From: Geobacteraceae bacterium
GTDB taxonomy: Bacteria; Desulfobacterota; Desulfuromonadia; Desulfuromonadales; Geopsychrobacteraceae
Assembly: GCA_027064785.1 (NCBI GenBank)
Contig: JAMOPE010000266.1
Location: 1-11,094, forward strand
Reading direction: 5' to 3'
Length of the DNA: 11,094 bases
Of the stretch, positions 1 to 6,124 are shown in pieces. Both the position numbers and the translations under genes were made by a program. The notes below the pieces were generated by a model. It was not told the origin of the DNA. It made no database searches and saw only the letters and a program-made list of their open reading frames with translations. The stretch's first letter is position 1; every line of letters starts with the position of its first letter.

Positions 1-27
1 CCGGGTTAAAATAGACTTGTCACTCAT
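1..27 (-). CDS. N-terminus of an unidentified gene leaving the window
   Basis: Reading the minus strand, an ATG at 27-25 opens a frame that stays open to the window edge and encodes MSDKSILTR. A GGAGG ribosome binding site (bases 40-36 on the minus strand) lies 8 bases upstream, which is good spacing and is the main reason to believe this start. Only nine residues are visible, so no family can be named. The gene is divergent from the zinc ribbon gene that starts at 188, so both would be transcribed away from the region 28-187. I infer a real gene from the start signal alone. Confidence 0.55.
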
Positions 28-119
28 AAATAGGTCCTCCACAAATTAATAAAACAGCGTTTCTTGCAGTTTAATCCAAGTCCAGCACTAGGGAAACTAT
101 TTTTTTATGTTTTTCACTC

Positions 120-149
120 TTGCCATCATCAAATTAAATAAGATATGAT
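120..149 (+). promoter_or_regulatory. Candidate sigma-70 promoter for the FmdB-selenoprotein unit
   Basis: TTGCCA at 120-125 (4 of 6 to the -35 consensus) and TATGAT at 144-149 (5 of 6 to the -10 consensus) are 18 bases apart. They would start transcription about 30 bases upstream of the FmdB start codon. The surrounding sequence is AT-rich. A short inverted repeat, TTATT-GAT-AATAA, lies at 163-175 near the presumed transcript start, just before the ribosome binding site. It could be an operator but is too short and AT-rich to assign to any regulator. The rest of 28-187 shows nothing else convincing. Confidence 0.45.
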
Positions 150-187
150 TTATCGGATATAGTTATTGATAATAAAGGAGGTTGCTT

Positions 188-373
188 ATGCCCATATTTG
201 AATACCAGTGTGAGCATTGTGGTCAGACCGTAGAAAAGATTCAACGCATTCCGCTTGCCGAAGTTCCCTGCCCGGCATGCGGTAAAAATGCATCAAGAAC
301 AGTCTCCCTGACCTCAGCGAGTGTTTCAACCGGTGGTGGATGCAGTGCCCCGGCAGGAAGCGGTTTTACCTGA
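188..373 (+). CDS. FmdB-family putative zinc ribbon protein
   Basis: A 61-residue protein beginning MPIFEYQCEHCG, the typical opening of the FmdB (CxxC_CxxC_SSSS) zinc ribbon family. Four cysteines, C8, C11, C28 and C31, form two CxxC knuckles expected to bind one zinc. After the ribbon comes a short Ser/Thr and Gly-rich tail with one extra cysteine. The ATG at 188 is chosen because AAAGGAGG at 174-181 lies 6 bases upstream; an in-frame TTG at 182 touches that site and is rejected. Family members are small predicted regulators or metal-binding proteins, and their biochemical role is not settled. The gene is followed after 103 bases by the HesB-like selenoprotein in the same direction, with no terminator with a U-run between them, so co-transcription is likely. 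A job linked to metal or Fe-S handling is inferred from this neighbour only. Confidence 0.88.
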   Translation: MPIFEYQCEHCGQTVEKIQRIPLAEVPCPACGKNASRTVSLTSASVSTGGGCSAPAGSGFT

Positions 374-387
374 GGCTAAACAAAAGA

Positions 388-405
388 AAGGTGGAGTTCC
401 ACCTT
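388..405 (+). other. Stem-loop between the zinc ribbon and selenoprotein genes
   Basis: AAGGTGGA at 388-395 and TCCACCTT at 398-405 are perfect 8-bp complements around a two-base GT centre. No U-run follows, so it does not look like an intrinsic terminator. In the transcript it could act as an RNA-stability or processing hairpin, or the DNA could be a protein-binding palindrome. A second weak hairpin, TTTCAA at 414-419 with TTGAAA at 425-430, follows. The roles are inferred and no known motif is matched. Confidence 0.4.
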
Positions 406-476
406 GAAAGTATTTTCAACATTTTTGAAATATTCACATTTCAGAAATTATCACTGAACCAAGGAGAAGATTGAAC

Positions 477-782
477 ATGTTAACAATCACAGACACAGCA
501 CGTGAAAAGTTCAAAGAGCTAATGAAGGAGCACACGGATAAGTTCCTTCGCGTTGTTTTTGAAGGCTTTGGCTGAGGTGGTCCCAGCCTGGGATTGACTC
601 TGGACGAGTCAAAAAAAGAAGACGAAGTATACACCATCAATGAAATCGAACTGCTGATTGACGAGAACGTTCTTCCTCACACCAAAGAGAGTCAGATCGA
701 CTACATCAGCAATGCTTACGGCGAAGGATTCTCAATTGCTTCTGTCGGCGGCAGCAGTTGTGGAAGCGGTTGCAGTTGCTAA
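477..782 (+). CDS. IscA/HesB-like selenoprotein, Sec at UGA 573-575
   Basis: The full frame is 101 residues if the in-frame UGA at 573-575 is read as selenocysteine (Sec33). It starts at ATG 477 with AAGGAG at 461-466 upstream. The Sec lies in FEGFG-U-GGPSLGL, at the place of the first scaffold cysteine of A-type Fe-S carriers (C35 of IscA). The downstream GEGFSI segment and the C-terminal cysteines C95, C99 and C101 match the NEGFKF and CGC region of IscA. This agrees with the known HesB-like selenoprotein family. The frame stays open and in register on both sides of the UGA, and the encoded protein aligns with the A-type fold throughout. A likely role is Fe-S cluster binding or transfer, or a redox function using Sec, but the exact function of the Sec form is unknown. 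A SECIS-like hairpin follows the UGA. Ordinary gene calling would give a 32-residue stub or only the C-terminal part. Confidence 0.9.
594..612 (+). promoter_or_regulatory. Bacterial SECIS element for Sec insertion
   Basis: TTGACTC at 594-600 pairs perfectly with GAGTCAA at 606-612, leaving a five-base loop TGGAC at 601-605. The loop has G as its second base and begins 25 bases after the UGA. These features fit the general bacterial SECIS description: a short stem in the coding sequence, a small apical loop with a G in its first two bases, and roughly 16-37 bases between UGA and loop. It would bind SelB with Sec-tRNA. The hairpin also encodes part of the protein (around residues L40 to K46). 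It is identified by eye, and no folding energy was calculated. Confidence 0.8.
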
Positions 783-806
783 TTTCATAGTGCAGCCCGA
801 GTTTCA

Positions 807-848
807 ACTAAAAGAGCCCCGCTTCTTGAGAAGCGGGGCTCTTTTAGT
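807..848. terminator. Bidirectional intrinsic terminator between convergent units
   Basis: A perfect 19-bp stem (807-825 with 830-848) closes on a TTGA loop. The core is GC-rich (GAGCCCCGCTTC) and is flanked by an A-run on the left and a T-run on the right, so it works in either direction. It ends the FmdB-selenoprotein transcript on the plus strand and the cytochrome bd transcript on the minus strand, whose last gene stops at 866. Confidence 0.93.
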
Positions 849-865
849 ATCAAAATGATTCTAAC

Positions 866-952
866 TTACAACAGGTTAAATTTTTCCAGAACTTTTACAG
901 AGCCGAAAAAAGCGACCGCAATCAGAACCACCCACAAAAATACCATAATCAT
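866..952 (-). CDS. 28-residue single-helix protein, candidate CydX-like bd oxidase subunit
   Basis: On the minus strand a 28-codon frame starts at ATG 952-950 and ends at TAA 868-866. It opens MIMVFLWVVLIAV and continues as one hydrophobic helix to about residue 19, followed by a short charged segment (K20, E23, K24) and NLL. A textbook AAAGGAGG site lies 5 bases upstream and overlaps the cydB stop codon, which argues strongly for translation. It is the last gene before the operon terminator. Small single-helix proteins (CydX/CbdX, CydS, CydH) are known stabilising subunits of bd oxidases and are often encoded just after cydB. The hydrophobic, Trp-containing start resembles CydX in style, but similarity over so few residues proves nothing. 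The function is inferred from position, size and topology. It is too short for most gene finders. Confidence 0.72.
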   Translation of the reverse strand: MIMVFLWVVLIAVAFFGSVKVLEKFNLL

Positions 953-957
953 AACGA

Positions 958-965
958 CCTCCTTT
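958..965 (-). promoter_or_regulatory. Strong ribosome binding site of the 28-codon gene
   Basis: The minus strand reads TAAAGGAGGTCGTTATG, so AAAGGAGG precedes the ATG at 952 by 5 bases and includes part of the cydB stop codon. This site decides that the tiny frame downstream is a gene and suggests coupling of its translation to cydB. Confidence 0.8.
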
Positions 966-2094
966 AGTAACTCTTCTTATCAGCCGCAAGCTCTTCAAGA
1001 GAGAGCTTCTTGCTGTCCATCTGTCTCCAGGCCCAAATGATATAACCCAGCACAACCGGGATCAACAGGGCAACGTAGGTCATGACAGTCAGGGTGTAGT
1101 GACTGCTTGATGCATTATAGATCGTAAGGCTGCTGTTTAAATCAATTTTAGAGGGATAAAAGGCAGTATTGTTGTACCCGGCAGTAAAAAATACCGCAAG
1201 ACACGTCAACACAGTTCCCAATCCGGAAGGCCAGATCCCGCGTACAGACGGGGTGAAACGATTCAGAACAACACCCAAGACAACCAGAACCAAACCAACC
1301 AGTAATAGAATCAGATTTAAAGGCATTTGAATCAGATTGTGAAGATATTTGTTGGCCTCCAGCACCACTGTTCCATCCACAGGATTGACAGCATAACCGT
1401 CCATGACCACAAGGCGCAGCAGGACAAAGAGGAGGAACGGCAGCAAACACAAAAGGTTATTGAATGCCGCCTTCTTCAGCTTGGCAACGAGTTCCTCATG
1501 ATCAAGATTGCTCGCCAGATACAGAGCACCTAACGTTCTAGCGAGAAAAACCAGAAACAAGCCGAAACTGACGTTGAAGAAACTGAACGCGGCTTCCAAA
1601 CCACGTAACGGATGATGCCACTGAACCAGATTGTAATCGTTCAGAGTAAAGTTGGAGCCGGTAAAGAATGTACCGACAGCCGCTCCAATCAACAGAATTC
1701 CGATTGACCCATTGATAAAGAGAAAAGCGTCATAAACGCCTTTTCCGAGAAAGTTATCGGGCTTGCGCCGATACTCGTAACTAACTGCCTGGATGATAAA
1801 AGTAAAGAGGATCAGAATCCACACCCAGTAGGCACCACCGAAGCTTGTTGCATAAAAAAGCGGGAATGCTGCGAAGAGTGCTCCGCCGAACAGAACCAGG
1901 GATGTAAAGGTCAGTTCCCATTTACGCCCAAGCGAATTGACGACAAGAATCTTTTCATCTTCACTCAAGGACAATGTTGACAACAAGGTCTGCCCGCCCT
2001 GAACAAAGGTCAGGAAAACAAACAAAGACCCAACCAAGGTAGTGATAAACCACCATAATTGTTGTAAAATCGACCAGTCTAAACTGCCAAACAT
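964..2094 (-). CDS. cydB: Cytochrome bd quinol oxidase subunit II
   Basis: A 376-residue polytopic membrane protein, the partner of CydA in the cytoplasmic-membrane bd oxidase that oxidises quinol and reduces O2 to water. Visible segments typical of CydB are LWWFITTLVGSLFVFL (residues 13-28), GRKWELTF (57-64) followed by FGGALFAAFPLFYATSFGGAYW, YNNTAFYPS (307-315) and TIYNASSSHYTL (324-335). About eight or nine hydrophobic helices are apparent. The first helix ends FVQGGQTLL, where E. coli CydB has an Asp-containing DGFDMG stretch. This variant is what I recall from Bacteroidetes and Epsilonproteobacteria-like operons that carry DUF4492. The ATG at 2094 lies 3 bases after the cydA stop, with its AAGGAG site inside the end of cydA, so translation is probably coupled. 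Length is normal for the family. Confidence 0.95.
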   Translation of the reverse strand: MFGSLDWSILQQLWWFITTLVGSLFVFLTFVQGGQTLLSTLSLSEDEKILVVNSLGRKWELTFTSLVLFGGALFAAFPLFYATSFGGAYWVWILILFTFIIQAVSYEYRRKPDNFLGKGVYDAFLFINGSIGILLIGAAVGTFFTGSNFTLNDYNLVQWHHPLRGLEAAFSFFNVSFGLFLVFLARTLGALYLASNLDHEELVAKLKKAAFNNLLCLLPFLLFVLLRLVVMDGYAVNPVDGTVVLEANKYLHNLIQMPLNLILLLVGLVLVVLGVVLNRFTPSVRGIWPSGLGTVLTCLAVFFTAGYNNTAFYPSKIDLNSSLTIYNASSSHYTLTVMTYVALLIPVVLGYIIWAWRQMDSKKLSLEELAADKKSY

Positions 2095-2097
2095 AGT

Positions 2098-3633
2098 TTA
2101 TTCTCCTTCCGGACCAATAGAAATCTGCTTGGCCATAATCTTAAGCTCGGCAATCAGCAAAGCAGTAAACAGAATGAGGAACATAAAGAACGTCACTTCG
2201 ACAGTCCCGGCATCGAGATTAGAGCGGGCAATGGTGACGGGGAGAAGGTCCTGAATCGCCCACGGCTGCCGACCGACTTCGGTCACAATCCAACCTGCTT
2301 CATGGGCAACCAGACCAAGGACAAAGGAAAAGACCCCCAGTTTAAGAAGAAGCGGCTGCTTCTCAAGTTGATCTTTGTACAGAAGGAAAAGGTAGACCAT
2401 AAATAGCAGGATAAAGAAGGTTCCCAGTCCAACCATGACACGGAAAGAATAAAAAATCAGCGGGACATAAGGAACGGCCTGCTCGGCATAATCGAGGTAG
2501 CCGTAGCCCAGATAATCACTATTTTCTTCAAATAGGCTTAGAGCTTTCGTTGCAGCAGCCTGATCTCCTGCTTTCTTAGCGGCTTTATAGTCACCAAGAC
2601 CGGAAACAGCCAGCTTGCCACGTACCATTTTCTCTTTGACACCCATAATATTTTCAGCTTCGTTGCCGAAAACAAGATCATTAATCCCGGGGACAAAACT
2701 GTTGACATCACGATTAGCCAGCAGCGACAGAACCATCGGAACCTTGACCTGGAAGATGAAAGAATCTTCGTCATCACCCGGCTTTTTACTGAAATTCAGT
2801 AGCCCCGCAGCAACCAGCCCTGCGGAATGCTCACCATCATACAATCCTTCCATCGCAGCCAGCTTCATCGGTTGAACGTTGGCAGCATGGTAGGCGTGCT
2901 CATCACCGGTATAAGCAACAAATAGTGAAGCCAGTAACCCGAACGTACAGGCAACGGTCAATGAGCGTTTCGCAAACTTGATATGACGTTTTTTCAACAG
3001 ATACCAGCTGGAAACAGCAACAACAAACAATGACGCATAGAGAAAGGCGGAACCTGTCACGTGAACAAAGTGACTGATCGCAACAGGTGAGAACACCAGT
3101 GCCGCAAAATCGGTCATTTCAAAACGAGCCAGATCAGGATTAAACGTCATTCCAACCGGATGCTGCATCCAGCCGTTAGCGATCAAAATCCAGACAGCCG
3201 AAAGATTGGAACCAATAGCAACCATCCATGTCGCAAACAGGTGAGCTTTCTTTGAAACACGATTCCATCCAAAGAACATTACGGCAAAGAATGTTGCTTC
3301 GAGGAAGAAAGCAGCAATTCCCTCGATCGCCAGCGGCGCCCCGAAGATATCGCCAACCATCCAGGAGTAGTTGGACCAGTTGGTGCCAAATTCAAACTCA
3401 AGAATGATTCCGGTTGCCACACCGATCGCAAAGTTAATCCCGAAGAGGGTCATCCAGAAGCGGGTCAACTTTTTCCAATGCTCATCTCCGGTTTTGACGT
3501 AAATTGACTCGAAAAAAGCGCAGATAAATGACAGGCCCAGTGTCAAAGGAACAAAGATCCAGTGATACATAGCCGTCAGGGCAAACGTGGCTCGCGCCCA
3601 GCTCACCATGGTTAAATCAATCTGTTCAATCAC
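2098..3633 (-). CDS. cydA: Cytochrome bd quinol oxidase subunit I
   Basis: A 511-residue haem-bearing subunit. Aligned by eye to E. coli CydA, the key residues are present with a constant offset: H24 (E. coli H19), E104 and E112 (E99, E107), H191 (H186, b558 ligand) and M400 (M393, b558 ligand). Quinol-loop residues K257 and E262 match K252 and E257. The GRQPW signature is at 454-458. The region from about 245 to 390 between helices is long, so the Q-loop resembles the long type. All residues needed for activity appear intact. The start is GTG at 3633-3631, supported by AGGAGG 6 bases upstream; no ATG lies near that site. The operon order is DUF4492 gene, cydA, cydB, then the 28-codon gene. 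It gives high-affinity O2 respiration or O2 protection in an otherwise anaerobic metabolism (inferred). Confidence 0.97.
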   Translation of the reverse strand: MIEQIDLTMVSWARATFALTAMYHWIFVPLTLGLSFICAFFESIYVKTGDEHWKKLTRFWMTLFGINFAIGVATGIILEFEFGTNWSNYSWMVGDIFGAPLAIEGIAAFFLEATFFAVMFFGWNRVSKKAHLFATWMVAIGSNLSAVWILIANGWMQHPVGMTFNPDLARFEMTDFAALVFSPVAISHFVHVTGSAFLYASLFVVAVSSWYLLKKRHIKFAKRSLTVACTFGLLASLFVAYTGDEHAYHAANVQPMKLAAMEGLYDGEHSAGLVAAGLLNFSKKPGDDEDSFIFQVKVPMVLSLLANRDVNSFVPGINDLVFGNEAENIMGVKEKMVRGKLAVSGLGDYKAAKKAGDQAAATKALSLFEENSDYLGYGYLDYAEQAVPYVPLIFYSFRVMVGLGTFFILLFMVYLFLLYKDQLEKQPLLLKLGVFSFVLGLVAHEAGWIVTEVGRQPWAIQDLLPVTIARSNLDAGTVEVTFFMFLILFTALLIAELKIMAKQISIGPEGE

Positions 3634-3639
3634 GTTTTT

Positions 3640-3645
3640 CCTCCT
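3640..3645 (-). promoter_or_regulatory. Ribosome binding site setting the GTG start of cydA
   Basis: The minus strand reads TAGGAGGAAAAACGTG, so AGGAGG lies 6 bases before GTG at 3633. The next in-frame ATG is eight codons further in and has no such site, so GTG is the start. Confidence 0.85.
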
Positions 3646-3678
3646 ATCCGATTGTGGTTAGGGTTAGCATTCAAAGAA

Positions 3679-3897
3679 TTAATGATTATCCGCCGCAGAT
3701 TGGGTCAGATTAGACAACACATGGTCTGCCCGTTCGGCGTCCGTCGCAAAATTTGTTTCAAGAAAATTCGGGAAAAAGAAAACCTTTAGGATTGCAAACA
3801 TGATGAAAAGCTTGATGAGGATGATTTTCCACAGTGTCCGCCCGAGAACCATCGACCGAAATCCGTCGTAGTACAGACTGAATGCATTTTTAAACAT
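3679..3897 (-). CDS. DUF4492 small membrane protein, first gene of the cyd operon
   Basis: A 72-residue protein opening with MFKNAFSLYYDGFRSM. It has one hydrophobic helix at about residues 24-43 (IILIKLFIMFAILKVFFF) and a polar, acidic tail. The start and its position just ahead of cydA match the DUF4492 family, which is known from cytochrome bd operons. Its function is not established. A role in assembly or stability of the oxidase is inferred from this linkage and from the single helix. The start ATG at 3897 has only a modest AGGTGG-like site upstream. The gap to cydA is 45 bases without a terminator, so the genes are likely one operon. Confidence 0.86.
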   Translation of the reverse strand: MFKNAFSLYYDGFRSMVLGRTLWKIILIKLFIMFAILKVFFFPNFLETNFATDAERADHVLSNLTQSAADNH

Positions 3898-3938
3898 GAC
3901 TTCACCACCTGAGGATATATGCAGAAATCGACATCAAT

Positions 3939-3959
3939 ATATAACTAACAGAGTTATAT
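3939..3959. repeat. Inverted repeat at the cyd promoter, operator-like
   Basis: ATATAAC (3939-3945) and GTTATAT (3953-3959) are perfect complements separated by 7 bases. The right arm overlaps the candidate -10 of the cyd operon and the left arm would cover the transcript start. The geometry suits a dimeric repressor. No regulator can be named. Confidence 0.4.
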
Positions 3960-3985
3960 TTACACCCAATATCACCGATAGTCAA
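3957..3985 (-). promoter_or_regulatory. Candidate promoter of the DUF4492-cydAB operon
   Basis: On the minus strand TTGACT (3985-3980, 5 of 6 to -35) is followed after 17 bases by TAAATA (3962-3957, weak -10). It would start transcription about 50 bases upstream of the DUF4492 start codon. The -10 is poor, so an activator or a different sigma factor is possible. Confidence 0.38.
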
Positions 3986-4138
3986 GAATAATTGTAACAT
4001 CCAAAGTCAGATTTACAAGAATGCTAAACTTTCGTAATTGCTCATCATTCATGGTAACAAACCAGCCCAAAAGCCGACCAAAATGGTATGAAAACAACTG
4101 GATATATTTTAAATTAAAGCTTAATCTATCGAACAGAA

Positions 4139-4173
4139 AAGGGTTCCTCCTGTGGAAAGTGTGAGGAACTCTT
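4139..4173 (+). other. Hairpin in the presumed ygiQ leader
   Basis: AAGGGTTCCTC at 4139-4149 pairs with GAGGAACTCTT at 4163-4173 over 11 bp with one G-U pair, around a 13-base loop. The ygiQ start codon follows 45 bases later and lacks a recognisable Shine-Dalgarno sequence. There is no U-run on the plus strand. On the minus strand the stem is followed by CTTTTCTG, a poor terminator tail. The function is unknown; a leader RNA structure is inferred. Confidence 0.35.
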
Positions 4174-4218
4174 AAAAACAGAGAAACAATAAAATCAAAC
4201 TCCTTTTCGGTTTAAAAA

Positions 4219-6069
4219 ATGAGACAACAAGAAACTCAGCAATCATTGTTTTTGCCAACCGACCGAGCTGAAATGGCACAACGAGGTTGGGACGGGCTGG
4301 ATGTTCTATTCATCACCGGCGATGCCTATATAGACCATCCCGCCTTTGGGACACCTCTCCTGGCACGCCTGCTTGAAAATAAGGGGTTCCGCGTAGGGAT
4401 TGTTGCCCAGCCCGACTGGAAAGATCCAGAATCTTTAAAAGTCATGGGACGGCCGCGATTGTTTGCTGCAATATCTGCCGGAGCAATGGACTCCCTCGTT
4501 AACCATTATACCGCAGCAAAAAAAATCCGCAGCAACGATGCTTATACCCCCGGGGGAGTTGCCGGAAAACGTCCTAACCGTGCAGTTATTGCTTATACCG
4601 CTGCAGTTAAAGGTGCGTTCAAGGGGCTGCCAACCGTCATTGGCGGTATCGAAGCGAGTCTGCGCCGGTTAGCTCACTATGATTACTGGTCAGACAAGGT
4701 CAGACGTTCCATCTTAATCGACAGTAAAGCCGATCTACTCATATTCGGGATGGCGGAAGCGGCAATCCTCGAAATCACCCGGCGACTTGACCGTGGCGAA
4801 CAATTATCAACACTGACCGACATCAGAGGAACGGCCTTTGCGACAAAAGATCGTCCTGATGAGGGAATAATCCTTCCTTCTTTTGAAGAGGTTTTCCAAT
4901 CAACGGATGCATACAATCGAGCTTTCAAGTTGTCAAGTCGGCAGGAAAACCCTTTCTCAGCAAAAATATTGATTCAACCCCATGCCGGGCGGCATGTCGT
5001 CATCAATCCTCCATCATTACCAATAACTGAACCTGAGATGGATAGCATTTATGCCCTCCCTTTCACCAGACAACCACATTCAATGTATACCGAAACGATT
5101 CCTGCGTTTGAGCAGATCCGTTATTCCATCACCAGTCACCGCGGCTGCTTTGGCGGCTGTTCGTTCTGTGCGATTACCCACCATCAGGGGAAAACAATTC
5201 AATCCCGTTCACAGCAATCGATCCTGCGTGAAGTTGAAATTATGACCGCTCAAAAAGATTTTCGCGGGACAATAAGTGATGTCGGTGGTCCAACCGCTAA
5301 TATGTATGGTCTCAAGTGTGGAAATCACGAAGCTGAAAAGGTTTGCCAACGTCCAAGCTGCCTCTATCCAAAGATTTGTAACAATCTGATGACCAGTGAT
5401 CGTCCTGCGACAACACTGCTGCAGTCAATCAGACAGCATGAGAATGTAAAACATACCTTTATTGCGTCGGGAGTTCGTTACGATCTATTTCCTGACCAGC
5501 AGCACTACTTTTCAGATCTACTCCAGCACCATGTTGGGGGTCTGTTAAAGGTTGCGCCCGAATCAACCAGCGATAATGTCACCAAAGTCATGCGCAAACC
5601 GGGGGCAGACGTATTTACCCGCTTTCTTGATCAGTTCCGCCGTGACAGCCGGGAGCTGGGGTTGCGGCAGGCAGTCGTTCCCTACATGATTAGTAATCAT
5701 CCCGGTTGCACGCTGAACGATATGATTGACGTCGCACTCTACTTGAAACGCCATCGCCTCACCGTAGAGCAGGTTCAGGACTTCACTCCGACACCGGGGA
5801 GCCTCTCGACATGTATCTACCACACAGAAAAAGACCCCTATAGCGGTCAACCAATCCATGTGCCGCGTAGCACCAAGGAACGCCAACTGCAAAAATCCCT
5901 GCTTCTCTACCACCGTCCTGAATCACGGGCTAATATTCAGGAAGCCTTAAAAGTTTGCCGTCGTGAAAATGTCACCACTGAACTTCTCGGAGCAATCTCA
6001 GCAGTCAAAAAACGTAAACAAGAGAGCAAGAACCCCAAAAATAGCAGATCTCGCAGAAGATCTTCCTGA
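4219..6069 (+). CDS. ygiQ: YgiQ-family radical SAM protein (UPF0313)
   Basis: A 616-residue protein of the YgiQ family. The N-terminal part opens with LFLPTDRAEMAQRGWDGLDV, typical of the family, and contains the conserved blocks GDAYIDHPAFG, YTPGG and GGIEASLRRLAHYDYW in a cobalamin-domain-like region. The radical SAM cluster motif is C310-x3-C314-x2-C317 within RGCFGGCSFCAI, expected to bind a [4Fe-4S] cluster and S-adenosylmethionine. The later segment CxxPSCLYPKIC supplies further cysteines. The C-terminus is short and very basic (about the last 20 residues rich in K, R, S and N). Its length is shorter than E. coli YgiQ (about 739 residues) but within family range. The substrate of the family is unknown. 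The ATG at 4219 is chosen because family homology begins within ten residues, although no clear ribosome binding site is visible. It appears to be a single-gene unit. Confidence 0.94.
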   Translation: MRQQETQQSLFLPTDRAEMAQRGWDGLDVLFITGDAYIDHPAFGTPLLARLLENKGFRVGIVAQPDWKDPESLKVMGRPRLFAAISAGAMDSLVNHYTAAKKIRSNDAYTPGGVAGKRPNRAVIAYTAAVKGAFKGLPTVIGGIEASLRRLAHYDYWSDKVRRSILIDSKADLLIFGMAEAAILEITRRLDRGEQLSTLTDIRGTAFATKDRPDEGIILPSFEEVFQSTDAYNRAFKLSSRQENPFSAKILIQPHAGRHVVINPPSLPITEPEMDSIYALPFTRQPHSMYTETIPAFEQIRYSITSHRGCFGGCSFCAITHHQGKTIQSRSQQSILREVEIMTAQKDFRGTISDVGGPTANMYGLKCGNHEAEKVCQRPSCLYPKICNNLMTSDRPATTLLQSIRQHENVKHTFIASGVRYDLFPDQQHYFSDLLQHHVGGLLKVAPESTSDNVTKVMRKPGADVFTRFLDQFRRDSRELGLRQAVVPYMISNHPGCTLNDMIDVALYLKRHRLTVEQVQDFTPTPGSLSTCIYHTEKDPYSGQPIHVPRSTKERQLQKSLLLYHRPESRANIQEALKVCRRENVTTELLGAISAVKKRKQESKNPKNSRSRRRSS

Positions 6070-6124
6070 ATTCAGCTTGCGCTTAAACCCAAACTGTATT
6101 TTTTTACCCTAAATAAAATTTTTC

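Larger units (their letters stand above)
3898..4218. other. Divergent intergenic region between the cyd operon and ygiQ
   Basis: This 321-base AT-rich stretch holds no convincing gene. It contains a candidate minus-strand promoter for the cyd operon (3957-3985), an inverted repeat at 3939-3959 and a hairpin at 4139-4173 upstream of ygiQ. I found no convincing paired -35/-10 for ygiQ, although TATATT at about 4103-4108 could serve as a -10. No clear full FNR, ArcA, Rex or Fur site was seen; a TTGAT half-site with a poor partner is present on the minus strand near 3923-3938. Confidence 0.6.

Noticed and set aside
182..187. TTG start two codons upstream for the zinc ribbon gene
   Set aside because: It abuts the Shine-Dalgarno sequence; ATG 188 is correctly spaced and begins with the family's MPIFEY.
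573..575. UGA as a sequencing error or pseudogene mutation
   Set aside because: The residue falls exactly at the family's Sec position and a rule-fitting SECIS follows; the frame is intact on both sides.
434..640. Minus-strand 68-residue frame opposite the selenoprotein
   Set aside because: It is antisense to a well-supported gene and has no start signal or family resemblance.
594..782. A separate 62-residue gene on the plus strand starting with TTG at 594
   Set aside because: It is the C-terminal part of the selenoprotein in the same frame, downstream of the UGA; it lacks its own ribosome binding site and the A-type fold needs the upstream half.
3654..3666. Telomere-like GGTTAGGGTTAG between DUF4492 and cydA
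   Set aside because: It is only two partial units in a 45-base operon gap, with no extended array.
5563..5913. Minus-strand 116-residue frame within ygiQ, and 10599-10961 within the biotin carboxylase
   Set aside because: Both are antisense shadows of strongly supported genes, with no ribosome binding site and no recognisable family.
6056..6075. Two adjacent perfect 10-bp palindromes (GAAGATCTTC and CTGAATTCAG) across the ygiQ stop
   Set aside because: Each has no loop and contains a common restriction hexamer; there is no U-run, and it is likely chance at this size.
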